From an uncultured Lachnospiraceae bacterium (GTDB lineage: Bacteria > Bacillota > Clostridia > Lachnospirales > Lachnospiraceae), in NCBI GenBank assembly GCA_910586255.1, contig CAJUHR010000020.1:1-64000 (forward strand): DNA of 64,000 bases, written 5' to 3'. This document shows, piece after piece, positions 34,444 through 44,200 of the stretch. The position numbers and the translations under genes were made by a program. How positions within the stretch are numbered: position 1 is the first letter of the stretch; the number at the start of each line of letters is the position of its first letter. The notes under the pieces were generated by a model. It was not told the origin of the DNA. It did not search any database and saw only the letters and a list, made by a program, of their open reading frames with translations.

Positions 34444-35001
34444 ATGATTTCAGCAGGTGATTTTAGAAATGGTATTACCCTGGAGATTGACGGTTCCGTA
34501 TATCAGATCGTTGAGTTTCAGCATGTAAAGCCAGGCAAGGGCGCCGCTTTTGTCAGAACGAAGATCAAGAATGTTATGACCGGATCCGTGGTGGAGCGGA
34601 CCTTCCGTCCCACCGAGAAGTTCCCGGCAGCAAGGATTGACCGTGTGGACATGCAGTATCTGTATGCAGACGGCGATCTGTTTAACTTTATGAATATGGA
34701 GAATTATGAGCAGATGGCGCTGGCCCCTGATGTGATCGGCGATGCGTTGAAATTTGTCAAGGAGAACGAGACCGTAAAGGTATGCTCCTACAATGGTAAG
34801 GTATTTTCTGTAGAGCCGCCGCTGTTTGTAGAGCTGGAGATCACCAACACAGAACCAGGATTTAAGGGAGATACCGCTCAGGGCGCTACCAAGCCGGCTA
34901 CGGTGGAGACCGGTGCTACGGTTTATGTGCCGCTGTTTGTGGACAATGGCGACAAGATCAAGATTGACACCCGTACCGGTGAGTATCTGTCCAGAGCATA
35001 G
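34444..35001 (+). CDS. efp: Elongation factor P
   Basis: Translation factor that relieves ribosome stalling at polyproline. At 185 residues it has three OB/KOW domains. The modifiable loop reads HVKPGKGAAFVRTK with Lys at about residue 32; the C-terminal domain ends GDKIKIDTRTGEYLSRA. AAGGAGG lies nine bases before the ATG. It forms its own unit with a terminator after it. It is relevant that nearby corA has a leader ORF with prolines. Confidence 0.98.
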   Translation: MISAGDFRNGITLEIDGSVYQIVEFQHVKPGKGAAFVRTKIKNVMTGSVVERTFRPTEKFPAARIDRVDMQYLYADGDLFNFMNMENYEQMALAPDVIGDALKFVKENETVKVCSYNGKVFSVEPPLFVELEITNTEPGFKGDTAQGATKPATVETGATVYVPLFVDNGDKIKIDTRTGEYLSRA

Positions 35002-35038
35002 GAAAGTCCGGGGCAGGACTGTTTTGGAAAGTATAGAG

Positions 35039-35068
35039 AAAAGCCAGACCGTCAAAAGTCTGGCTTTT
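35039..35068 (+). terminator. Intrinsic terminator after efp
   Basis: AAAAGCCAGAC, 8-nt loop, and its complement GTCTGGCTTTT. Confidence 0.85.
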
Positions 35069-35144
35069 GATAATATGCCCGTAAAGGGAAGCTTGCTGCC
35101 AGAGAGGGCCAGAGGATTTTGGGAAAGTTTCAGGGAGGAACAGG

Positions 35145-35687
35145 ATGGGAGAGTTTCATTATAATATTGCACTGATCGGATTCATGGGGGCGGGCAAGAC
35201 CACGGTGTCCCGTTGCCTTAGCCGTATGTATGCCATGGAAGAGGTGGAGACCGATGTTATGGTGGCAGAGTCTGAGGGGATGGCTATCACGGATATTTTT
35301 TCCAAATATGGGGAACCGTATTTTCGCGCCTGTGAGAGCAATGCCATTATCGCCCTGCAGGATCGCCACGGGGTGGTTATCTCCTGCGGAGGCGGGGCGG
35401 TTATGCGGGATGAAAATGTGGAGAATCTAAAAAAAAGCAGCCGCATTGTACTGCTGACAGCCAGGCCGGAGACGATTTTGGAGCGGGTGAAGCATTCAAA
35501 GGAGCGGCCGATTCTCAACGGCCACATGAATGTGGAATATATTGAAGAGCTGATGGAGAAGCGCCGGGCTAAGTATGAGGCCGCGGCGGATATTGTGATT
35601 TCCACGGACGGGAAGCGTGTGACAGAGATCTGTGAGGAGCTGGTTCAAAGACTTAAGGAGATCACCCATGATTCAAGGGATATTTGA
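35145..35687 (+). CDS. aroK: Shikimate kinase
   Basis: Phosphorylates shikimate in aromatic amino acid synthesis. P-loop GFMGAGKTT is at residues 12-20; the substrate-binding GGGAVM and the lid Arg in KERPILN are visible. The length, 180 residues, is normal. GGGAGG lies seven bases before the ATG. aroE follows 67 bp later in the same direction, so these two shikimate-pathway steps are probably co-expressed. Confidence 0.96.
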   Translation: MGEFHYNIALIGFMGAGKTTVSRCLSRMYAMEEVETDVMVAESEGMAITDIFSKYGEPYFRACESNAIIALQDRHGVVISCGGGAVMRDENVENLKKSSRIVLLTARPETILERVKHSKERPILNGHMNVEYIEELMEKRRAKYEAAADIVISTDGKRVTEICEELVQRLKEITHDSRDI

Positions 35688-35754
35688 GAGTGGCGGCCAG
35701 GGAGTCATAATGTCATGTCTGAAAGGTCAGAGACCGTAGAAGGAGGAATAAAAC

Positions 35755-36621
35755 ATGGAGATTAGCGGACATACACAGTTGCTGTGTCTGATTGGCAGCC
35801 CGGTGGGACATTCCGGTTCACCTGTCATGTACAATTACAGTTTCAAAAAGCTGGGGCTTGATTATGCCTATCTGGCATTTGACATAAAGGAAGAGGAGAC
35901 TGAGGAGGCGGTGCGGGCTCTGAGGCTTTTCAATGTTAAGGGATTTAACATTACCATGCCCTGCAAGACTAAGGTGGTGTCCTGCTGCGATGAGCTTTCC
36001 AGGGAAGCAAGACTGATCGGAGCGGTCAACACGGTGGTCAACCAGGACGGGCGGCTGATCGGCCACAATACGGACGGACTGGGCTGGGTGCGCAGCTGCC
36101 GTGAAAAGGGCGTGGAGATCCGGGGAAAGAAGATGACCATTGCAGGCTCCGGCGGGGCGGCCACGGCCATTACCATCACCGCAGCTTTGGAGGGAATGGA
36201 GGAGCTTTCTGTTTTTGCCAGGAAGGATTCCTTCTACGAAAATGCACAGGCAACGGTGGAGAAGCTTCAAAGGGAGGTACCCGGATGCAGGATTCGTCTG
36301 TTTGATCTGGAGGATAAGAATAAGCTTTACCAGGAGATTGGCGGAAGCGACATATTTACCAATGCCACCCGGGTGGGCATGAAGCCTATGGATGAGTTAA
36401 GCCTTGTGGAGGATATGAGTGTATTCAGGGAAGAGCTGGTGGTGTCGGATGTTGTTTACAATCCGCGAAAGACCCGTTTGCTTACAGATGCCGAGGCAGC
36501 CGGGTGCAGGATTGTTCCCGGGGTGGGGATGCTTTTGTGGCAGGGGGCGGAGGCCTTTAAGCTGTACACAGGTATGGAGATGCCGGCCCGGGAAGTGATG
36601 GAGCGGTATTTTTCGGACTGA
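35755..36621 (+). CDS. aroE: Shikimate dehydrogenase
   Basis: Reduces 3-dehydroshikimate to shikimate with NADPH. The N-terminal substrate domain has GSPVGHSGSPVMYN and the catalytic Lys in NITMPCKTK (PCK here where PHK is usual). NTDG supplies the catalytic Asp. The Rossmann loop is AGSGGAATA. AAGGAGG precedes the ATG. The protein has 288 residues. It follows aroK. Confidence 0.95.
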   Translation: MEISGHTQLLCLIGSPVGHSGSPVMYNYSFKKLGLDYAYLAFDIKEEETEEAVRALRLFNVKGFNITMPCKTKVVSCCDELSREARLIGAVNTVVNQDGRLIGHNTDGLGWVRSCREKGVEIRGKKMTIAGSGGAATAITITAALEGMEELSVFARKDSFYENAQATVEKLQREVPGCRIRLFDLEDKNKLYQEIGGSDIFTNATRVGMKPMDELSLVEDMSVFREELVVSDVVYNPRKTRLLTDAEAAGCRIVPGVGMLLWQGAEAFKLYTGMEMPAREVMERYFSD

Positions 36622-36691
36622 TAAGATAACAGCTCAAGGGTTATCTGTTACCTAATAAGGATAAAGACAGGGATAAAAGGAGAAAAGCAGC

Positions 36692-38587
36692 GTGAAAAAA
36701 ATTCTGGATTTGATCTCAGCTCGGATGGAGGAGGCATTTGAGGCCTGCGGTTATGAAAAGCGGTTTGCGAAGGTGGTGCTTTCTAACCGTCCGGATTTGT
36801 GTGAATATCAGTGCAACGGGGCCATGGCGGCGGCCAAGGCATACAAGAAAAAGCCCATTGATATTGCAGGTCAGGTGACGGCCTGGCTGGATGAGGAGGA
36901 GACAAAAGAGGACGCCCGGATGTTTTCAGATATCAATGCGGTGATGCCGGGATTTATCAATATCCGCCTGGACGGCAGCTTTTTGGCCAGTTATTTAAAC
37001 GGCATGGGACAGGAGGAAAAGCTGGGGCTTGAGGAGACGGGCCGCGGTGAAACCGTGATTGTGGATTACGGCGGGGCCAATGTGGCCAAGCCTCTCCATG
37101 TGGGCCATCTGCGCTCGGCGGTCATAGGGGAGAGTATCCGGCGCATGGGGAATTTTTTGGGATACCGCATGATCGGAGACGTTCACCTGGGAGACTGGGG
37201 ACTCCAGATGGGGCTTATTATTGAGGAGCTGCGGGACAGACAGCCGGGGCTTGTATATTTTGATGAGAATTTTGAAGGAGAGTATCCCAAGGAGCCGCCC
37301 TTTACCATCGGGGAGCTGGAGGATATCTACCCTTGTGCCAGTGCCAAGTCAAAGGCAGACGACAGCTTCCGGGAACGGGCTCAGACAGCCACCTTTAAGC
37401 TGCAGAACGGATACAAGCCCTACACGGCCATCTGGAAGCATATCATGGCGGTTTCCCTGGAAGATCTGAAGAAAAATTATGGGAATCTGGATGTGCATTT
37501 TGATTTGTGGAAGGGGGAGAGCGATGCGGAGCCCTACATTCCCTGGCTGATTCAGGATCTGCAGGACAAGGGACTGGCCCGGGAGAGCCAGGGCGCTCTG
37601 GTGGTGGATATTTCCCGGGAGACTGACTCCAAGGAGCTGCCGCCCTGTATTGTCCGCAAATCAGACGGAGCTGCTTTGTATGCAACCTCGGATCTGGGAA
37701 CCATTTTGGAGAGGGAGAAGCTGTATCAGCCGGCTAAATATATCTATATTACGGACAAACGCCAGGAGCTGCATTTTATCCAGGTATTCCGGGTGGCCAA
37801 AAAGGCCGGGTATGTGAAGGAGGACACTCCCATGATTCACATCGGCTTTGGCACCATGAATGGAAAGGACGGAAAGCCCTTTAAGACAAGGGATGGGGGC
37901 GTCATGCGCTTAGAGCAGCTGATCGGAGATATCGAGGAGGCAGTGTACCGGCGGATTCTGGAAAACCGGGAGGTGTCACAGGGTGAGGAGGCCGCCGTGT
38001 CCGGAGCTTTCGTGCCGGAGAGGGAAGGCGCCGTAAGCGGAAGCGCCGTGCCGGAGAGGGGAGGTACCGTAAGCGGAAGCGTCATGTCGGAGAGGGAGGC
38101 CAGGGCAACTGCCAGGCTGGTGGGGCTGGCGGCCTTAAAATACGGAGATCTGTCCAACCAGGCGGCCAAGGATTACGTCTTTGACCTGGAGCGCTTTTCT
38201 TCCTTTACAGGAAATACCGGGCCTTACATTCTCTATACGATTGTGCGGATCAAATCGATTTTGAACAATTATGAGCGGGCAGGAGGCCAGGGGGAAGGGG
38301 CACGGATCCTCTCGCCTTTTGGCGATACGGAGAAGGAGCTGATGCTTAAGCTGACCAGATACAATGAGGTCATGGAAAATGCCTTTGGGGAGGCGGCTCC
38401 CCACAAGCTCTGCCAGTATATCTATGAGCTGGCCAATGCTTTTAATGGATTTTATCGGGACAACAAGATTTTGGCCGAGGAGGATAAGAAGCAGCAGGCT
38501 GGGTGGATTCGGCTGATCACCCTGACAAAGGATGTTCTTGCCACATGTATTCGTGTGCTTGGATTTGATGCTCCGGACCGGATGTAG
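36692..38587 (+). CDS. argS: Arginine-tRNA ligase
   Basis: Class I synthetase charging tRNA-Arg. The HIGH motif appears as HVGHLRS at about residue 136, and a KMSKS-like loop as GKPFKTRDGG near 390-400. The C-terminal anticodon-binding domain (DALR) is complete. The GTG start has AAAAGGAG nine bases upstream. An unusual insert at residues about 434-470 consists of three imperfect 12-residue repeats (AVSGAFVPEREG and variants). It sits shortly before the conserved VGLAALKYGDLSNQ block. At 631 residues it is longer than most ArgS. Confidence 0.97.
   Translation: MKKILDLISARMEEAFEACGYEKRFAKVVLSNRPDLCEYQCNGAMAAAKAYKKKPIDIAGQVTAWLDEEETKEDARMFSDINAVMPGFINIRLDGSFLASYLNGMGQEEKLGLEETGRGETVIVDYGGANVAKPLHVGHLRSAVIGESIRRMGNFLGYRMIGDVHLGDWGLQMGLIIEELRDRQPGLVYFDENFEGEYPKEPPFTIGELEDIYPCASAKSKADDSFRERAQTATFKLQNGYKPYTAIWKHIMAVSLEDLKKNYGNLDVHFDLWKGESDAEPYIPWLIQDLQDKGLARESQGALVVDISRETDSKELPPCIVRKSDGAALYATSDLGTILEREKLYQPAKYIYITDKRQELHFIQVFRVAKKAGYVKEDTPMIHIGFGTMNGKDGKPFKTRDGGVMRLEQLIGDIEEAVYRRILENREVSQGEEAAVSGAFVPEREGAVSGSAVPERGGTVSGSVMSEREARATARLVGLAALKYGDLSNQAAKDYVFDLERFSSFTGNTGPYILYTIVRIKSILNNYERAGGQGEGARILSPFGDTEKELMLKLTRYNEVMENAFGEAAPHKLCQYIYELANAFNGFYRDNKILAEEDKKQQAGWIRLITLTKDVLATCIRVLGFDAPDRM
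37991..38101 (+). repeat. In-frame 36-bp tandem repeat inside argS
   Basis: Three imperfect copies of a 36-bp unit encoding AVSGxxVPERxG-type repeats. Each copy contains a GTGCCGGAGAGGG-like core (third copy ATGTCGGAGAGGG). Length changes by whole units would keep the reading frame. Confidence 0.8.
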
Positions 38588-38643
38588 AAAGCGGCATCAG
38601 GTGAAAAGTCCGGTTTGTATGTAGAAGGGAAAGGAGTTTTTGG

Positions 38644-40617
38644 ATGGCATTATATGATTACAGCGGTGCTTTGCGCCAGGGGCGGAGGCGGTATCAGGAG
38701 GCCGTCTCAAAGGGGCAGTACCCTTATCTTCCGGTGCTTGACGATATTTTATCAAATACGGATATTGTGTCTGAGGTAAACTTAGGGGTGATTGATATCC
38801 CTTTGGAGAGAGTGGTCGGCACAAAGACCCAGGGAAGAACCCGGGCCTTTGCCAGTAATTTTATGCCTCTTTTGGGAGAACGGTCGGAGTTCGGGGCAAA
38901 GTGGGCCTATCTGTATGATCATCAGATTGAGGAGGGGATCCATGATCCGATCCTGGCATATGAGTTTATGAACCGGTATTATGTCCAGGAGGGCAACAAG
39001 CGGGTCAGCGTGTTAAAGTATGTCCATGCATACAGTATTTCTGCATCCGTGACCAGGCTGATTCCCAAGCGGAGCGATAACCGGGATACAAAACTGTATT
39101 ATGAGTTTCTGGATTTTTATCAGGTGTCCTTTAACTGCGATGTGTGGTTTAGCAGGGAGGGCGGCTACAAACGGCTTTTAGAGGCCATGGGAAAGAAGCC
39201 GGATCAGGTGTGGACGGAGGATGAGCGCCAGTATTTTAAGGCGGCTTACGACCGGTTCTCCAAGGTGTTTTACGTGCTTCGGACAGAGGATATGGAATTG
39301 ACTGCCTCCGATGGGTTTTTAAAGTATGTGGAGTTTTTCGGCTATGAGGTGGCCAGGGAGCGGACGGCGGACCAGATGAAAAAGGACCTGGTTCGGATTT
39401 GGGATGAGCTGCTTTTGACCTCCCATGGCAGTGAGATTGCTCTGGTGGAAAAGCCGGAGACAAAGGAGGCCGGTTCCCAGCGGCTGCTTAACTGGCTGAT
39501 TCCGGGAACAGCCATCGAGCCGGAGGTGCTAAAGCCTGCCTTTATCTATCCCAAGGGCAAGGAGGTGTCCAGCTGGGTGTATTCTCATGAGCTGGGAAGA
39601 ATGTATTTGGAACAGAGATTTCCCGGTATGCACACCCGGGCCTTTGAGGATGTGGGATCTGAGGATGAGGTTTTAAAGGCCGTGGATCAGGCGGTGGCTG
39701 AGGGCTGCAATTTGATCTTTACGGTGGCTCCCCAGATGGCAGCCACCAGCGTCAAGGCGGCAATCAAATATCCCAAGCTGCGGATTTTTAACTGCTCGGT
39801 CAATATGTCCTACTCCTTAATCCGCACCTACTATGCCCGAATGTACGAGTCCAAGTTTTTGATGGGCGCCTTGGCGGCTGCCATGAGCGAACAGGAAAAG
39901 CTGGGGTATATTGCCGATTATCCCATATATGGAATGATGTCCAATATCAATGCCTTTGCCATGGGGGCAAGGATGGTAAATCCGCGGGCCAAGGTCTACT
40001 TAAAATGGTCCGGCCTTAAGGAGCACCATTGCCGAAAGGAGCTGGAAAAGGAGGGGATTACCCACATCTCCGGGGAGGATTTGATTGCGCCGGTGAAGGC
40101 GTCCAGAGAGTACGGCCTCTATTGCAAGGCCCCGGACGGGACTGTGGAAAATCTTGCCACCTCTTTAACCAACTGGGGAAAATTCTATGAGCAGATTGTA
40201 AACCAGATTTGCCGGGGAGAGCAGGAGGACAAGAGTCTGAAGGGAAAGAAGGCTATCAATTACTGGTGGGGAATGTCTGCGGATGTGATTGACGTGATCT
40301 GCTCTAAGGATCTTCCTTCCAGCACCCAAAAGCTCATAGATTTTCTGAAATGGTCCATCTGCTGCGGTTCCTTCCGCACCTTTGAAGGGAAAATTTATGC
40401 CCAGAAGGGGCTGGTAGTAGGAGAGCAGGGGCGCAGCCTGACTCCGGAGGAGATCATCCGCATGGGATGGCTGTGCGACAATGTGGTGGGGTATATACCG
40501 GATGTGGAGCTGTTTAAGCCGGAGGCCCAGGCTATGATTCGGATGAACGGCGTAAAGATGGAGGAAACGGGTACGGAGGAGAAGAAAGGTGAAAATTCTG
40601 GTACTGGCAGACTGTGA
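38644..40617 (+). CDS. Cytosolic BMP-family (PnrA-like) protein with ParB-like N-terminal region
   Basis: A 657-residue protein whose C-terminal half (about 300-600) resembles the BMP/PnrA substrate-binding family, the nucleoside-binding lipoprotein type: FTVAPQMAATSVKAAIKYPKLRIFN and GALAAAMSEQEKLGYIADYPIYG. There is no signal peptide or lipobox, so it should be cytoplasmic, unlike true transporter receptors. The N-terminal part (about 60-150) includes YYVQEGNKRVSVLKYV, similar to the EGNRR-type motif of ParB/sulfiredoxin-fold proteins. It may be a soluble sensor of nucleoside-like ligands. It overlaps a phosphoesterase gene by 29 bp, implying coupled translation. Confidence 0.75.
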   Translation: MALYDYSGALRQGRRRYQEAVSKGQYPYLPVLDDILSNTDIVSEVNLGVIDIPLERVVGTKTQGRTRAFASNFMPLLGERSEFGAKWAYLYDHQIEEGIHDPILAYEFMNRYYVQEGNKRVSVLKYVHAYSISASVTRLIPKRSDNRDTKLYYEFLDFYQVSFNCDVWFSREGGYKRLLEAMGKKPDQVWTEDERQYFKAAYDRFSKVFYVLRTEDMELTASDGFLKYVEFFGYEVARERTADQMKKDLVRIWDELLLTSHGSEIALVEKPETKEAGSQRLLNWLIPGTAIEPEVLKPAFIYPKGKEVSSWVYSHELGRMYLEQRFPGMHTRAFEDVGSEDEVLKAVDQAVAEGCNLIFTVAPQMAATSVKAAIKYPKLRIFNCSVNMSYSLIRTYYARMYESKFLMGALAAAMSEQEKLGYIADYPIYGMMSNINAFAMGARMVNPRAKVYLKWSGLKEHHCRKELEKEGITHISGEDLIAPVKASREYGLYCKAPDGTVENLATSLTNWGKFYEQIVNQICRGEQEDKSLKGKKAINYWWGMSADVIDVICSKDLPSSTQKLIDFLKWSICCGSFRTFEGKIYAQKGLVVGEQGRSLTPEEIIRMGWLCDNVVGYIPDVELFKPEAQAMIRMNGVKMEETGTEEKKGENSGTGRL

Positions 40618-41203
40618 GTCCAAGTCGCTGTATGAATATTTTACGCCGGAGAAGCTTGAAGGAGTGGAACTGATTCTGGCCTGCGGGGATTTAAAGGAGA
40701 GTTATCTGGATTTTTTTGCCAGTATGACCAGCGCCCCGGTGCTGTTTGTCATGGGAAACCACGATGAGCCCTACGCTCCGGGAGCCTACAGCGGTTGTGT
40801 CTGCATTGAGGATGATATCTATGTGTACCGGGGAATCCGTATTCTCGGGCTGGGCGGCTCCATGCGCTACCTTCCTCAGGTGGAAAACCAGTATTCGGAG
40901 AAGGAAATGAGAAAAAGGATCCGCCGCCTCTGGTGGAAACTAAAAAAGCATCAGGGGTTTGACATTTTAGTTTCCCATGCTCCGGCGGCGGGGGTCAATG
41001 ACCTTTCGGATCTTCCTCACAAGGGCTTTGCATGCTTTTGCGATCTGCTGGATCGATATAGGCCCCGGCTGTTCGTCCATGGTCATGTCCATGCCACCTA
41101 CGGAACCAGCTTTAAGCGGGTGGACCAGGTGGGAGACACAATGGTGGTCAATGCCTATGATTATTATATTTTTGATTATCCGGAAAAAGAAGGACCCTGT
41201 TAA
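40589..41203 (+). CDS. Calcineurin-like metallophosphoesterase
   Basis: A 204-residue metallophosphoesterase. Metal-binding motifs: an unusual opening LADCES where D-x-H is typical, CGDL, MGNHDEP, SHAP and HGHVHATYG. The first His ligand of D-x-H is replaced (DCE), so one metal site may be altered. The GTG start has GGAGG about nine bases upstream, inside the preceding gene. It is coupled to the BMP-like protein. The substrate is probably a phosphoester or nucleotide and is not determinable here. Confidence 0.88.
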   Translation: MKILVLADCESKSLYEYFTPEKLEGVELILACGDLKESYLDFFASMTSAPVLFVMGNHDEPYAPGAYSGCVCIEDDIYVYRGIRILGLGGSMRYLPQVENQYSEKEMRKRIRRLWWKLKKHQGFDILVSHAPAAGVNDLSDLPHKGFACFCDLLDRYRPRLFVHGHVHATYGTSFKRVDQVGDTMVVNAYDYYIFDYPEKEGPC

Positions 41204-41215
41204 GCAGGGTCCTTT
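41190..41215. terminator. Bidirectional intrinsic terminator
   Basis: AAGGACCCTG, 5-6 nt loop, CAGGGTCCTT, T-rich end. It overlaps the phosphoesterase stop codon and also serves the convergent activase gene. Confidence 0.85.
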
Positions 41216-41235
41216 GTTAAAGGTCTGAATGTTCT

Positions 41236-44200
41236 TCACACACATTCCAAAAGATTTTTCTTAGCGGTTGCCAGCATCAGCTTGATCCGGTTTAGCTGGT
41301 TTACCTCGCTGGCGCCGGGATCGTAGTCCACGGCAATAATATTGGCGCCGGGGTGCTTTTTGCGAAGCTCCTTGATAACACCCTTTCCTACAATGTGGTT
41401 GGGCAGGCATCCGAAAGGCTGGGTGCAGACGATATTTTTCACACCGCTCTGGATCAGCTCTAACATCTCTCCGGTGAGAAACCAGCCCTCTCCCGTCTGA
41501 TTGCCCAAAGAAACAAAATCCTGGGCCATGAGAGCCAGCTCTCTGATTCGGGACGGAGGAGTGAAGTGGGCGCTTTTTTCCAGCTCCCGGCGGGCTACTC
41601 TGCGCAGGTATTCCAGGAGAGAGATCCCCAGATTGCACAGCCAGGCCGTAGACTGCTTTCCGCCCAGATGCTCTGCCTTAAAGTTGCTGTTGTAAAAGCA
41701 GTAGAGCAAAAAGTCCATCAGATCCGGCATAACCGCTTCCGCTCCCTCATTCTCCAAAAGCTCAACAATATGGTTGTTGGCAAGGGGAGAAAATTTTACC
41801 AGGATTTCTCCCACGATTCCCACTCTGGTTTTTTTTGTGTTCAGACGGGGAAGGGCGTCAAATTCCCGGATGATTCCCCGGATATTACGGCCAAAGTCAA
41901 TCATGTTGGCAGCTCTTGTGGACAGGCTGCGGATACAGCGTGCCTTCCATTTCTCGTGGAGAGCATTGGCAGAGCCAGGCTCTTTCTCATAGGGACGGGT
42001 GGCGTAGAGAACCCGCATAAACACATCCCCGTACACAATGGCCTGCATGGCTTTGGTGAGCAGGGGCGGGGTGATGGAAAAGCCCGGGTTGGTCTCCATG
42101 CCGTTGGCATTGACGGAGATGACCGGCACCTGGGGCAGTCCTGCTTTTTCTAAGGCCCGGCGGATAAATCCGATATAGTTGGATGCCCGGCAGCCGCCGC
42201 CAGTCTGGGTCATAAGAACGGCCGTGTGATCTAAGTCGTATTGGCCGGAAAGCAGGGCTTCCATCACCTGTCCGATCACGATCAGGGAAGGATAGCAGGC
42301 ATCGTTATTGACGTACTTAAGTCCCACATCAATGGCGGAGCGGGTATGGTTTTTCAGTACCTCCATCCGATAGCCAAAGGCCTGAATGGCCGGCTCTAAC
42401 AAATCGAAATGGATGGGGGACATCTGGGGACACAAAAGGGTATATTCCTTTTTCATTTCCCTGGTAAAGACCACCCGGTTGTAGGCGCTGGACACTACCT
42501 GGCGCTCATAGCGCTTCTGACCCCTTACCCGTAGGGCCGCTATCAGGGAGCGGATGCGGATGCGTGCAGCTCCCAGATTGTTGACCTCATCAATCTTTAA
42601 TACCGTATAAAGCTTGCCGGACTCAGTCAGGATATCGTGAACCTGATCCGTGGTCACAGCGTCAAGACCGCAGCCAAAGGAATTAAGCTGAATCAGATCC
42701 AGAAAATCACACTGCTTTACGTAGGAGGCGGCCCGGTAGAGCCGGGAGTGGTACATCCACTGATCCGTGACAACCAAGGGCCGCTCTGCATCGGCTAAGT
42801 GAGAGATGGAATCCTCCGTCAGCACGGCCAGGCCGTAGGAAGTGATCATCTCCGGAATCCCATGATGAATCTCCGGATCCACATGATAGGGGCGGCCGGC
42901 TAAAACGATGCCGTGACAGCCATGCTTTTTCAGCCAGGCGATGGTCTCCTCCCCCTTCTTCTCCATATCCCGGCGGGACTTAAGAAGCTCTGTCCATCCC
43001 TCATGAGCTGCCTTCTGGATCTCCACGGAGGAGATATGGTATTCCTTTCCCAGCTCCACAATCAGCTGCCGGGTCAAAACCTCCTCGTTGGTGAAGGCGA
43101 AAAATGGGTTCATAAAGTGGATCCCCAGCTCGGAAAGCTCCTCCACATTGTTTTTGATGTTTTCTGCGTAGGAGGTGACCATAGGACAGTTAAAGTGGTT
43201 GCCGGCCTGGGGGGTCTCGTTCCGCTCATAGGGGATGCACGGGTAAAAAATCTCCTTAATCCCCTGTCGGATAAGCCAAGCGATATGTCCGTGGACCAGC
43301 TTGGCCGGGTAACATTCCGACTCACTGGGTATGGATTCAATCCCCAGCTCGTAGATGTTTTTGGTGGACTGGGGAGAAAGCACCACAGAAAAGCCCAGCC
43401 GGCGGAAGAACACTGCCCAGAAGGGGTAGTTCTCGTACATATTCAAAACCCGGGGAATACCGATAACCCCTCTTGGGGCAAGATCCGGGGTCAAAGGCTC
43501 ATAGTCAAACATCCGGTGATATTTGTAGTCAAAAAGGTTGGGAACCTCTTTTCTGGTTTTTTCCCTGCCAAGCCCCCGCTCGCAGCGATTTCCGCTGACA
43601 TACTGGCGGCCTCCCCCGAAACGATTGACTGTCAGGACGCAGTGGTTGGTGCAGCCCTTGCAGCGGGTCATGGAGGTGTCGTATTGGAGGGAAACGATTT
43701 TGTCTAAGGGGAGCATGGAGCTCTTTTTGGAAGGGCTGTAGCGCTCCCTGGCAATCAGGGCAGCACCGAAGGCGCCCATGATTCCGGCGATATCGGGGCG
43801 GACCGCCTCACAGCCGGCAATCTTTTCAAAGCTTCGCAGCACTGCATCGTTGTGGAAGGTGCCCCCCTGGACCACCACATGTTTTCCAAGATCCGCCGCA
43901 TCGGTGATCTTGATCACCTTGAAAAGAGCGTTTTTGATGACCGAGTAGGCCAGGCCGGCGGAAATGTCGGCAACCGTGGCCCCCTCCTTCTGGGCCTGCT
44001 TTACGTTGGAATTCATAAATACGGTGCAGCGGGTGCCCAAATCCGTGGGATTTTTGGCAAAGAGGGCTTCCTTTGCAAATGCCTCCACCCGGAAATTTAA
44101 GGATTTTGCAAAGGTCTCAATAAAGGAGCCGCAGCCGGAGGAGCAGGCCTCGTTCAGCTGAACGCTGTCCACGGTCCGGTCCTTGATGCGGATACATTTC

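Noticed and set aside
34450..35172. Minus-strand open frame of 240 codons opposite efp
   Set aside because: Antisense to elongation factor P; no start signals or domains.
37991..38101. CRISPR-like array
   Set aside because: The repeats are adjacent, in frame and inside argS, without spacers. No CRISPR array was seen anywhere in the window.
42913..43707. Plus-strand open frame of 264 codons inside the activase region
   Set aside because: Antisense shadow of a G+C-rich conserved gene; no family features.
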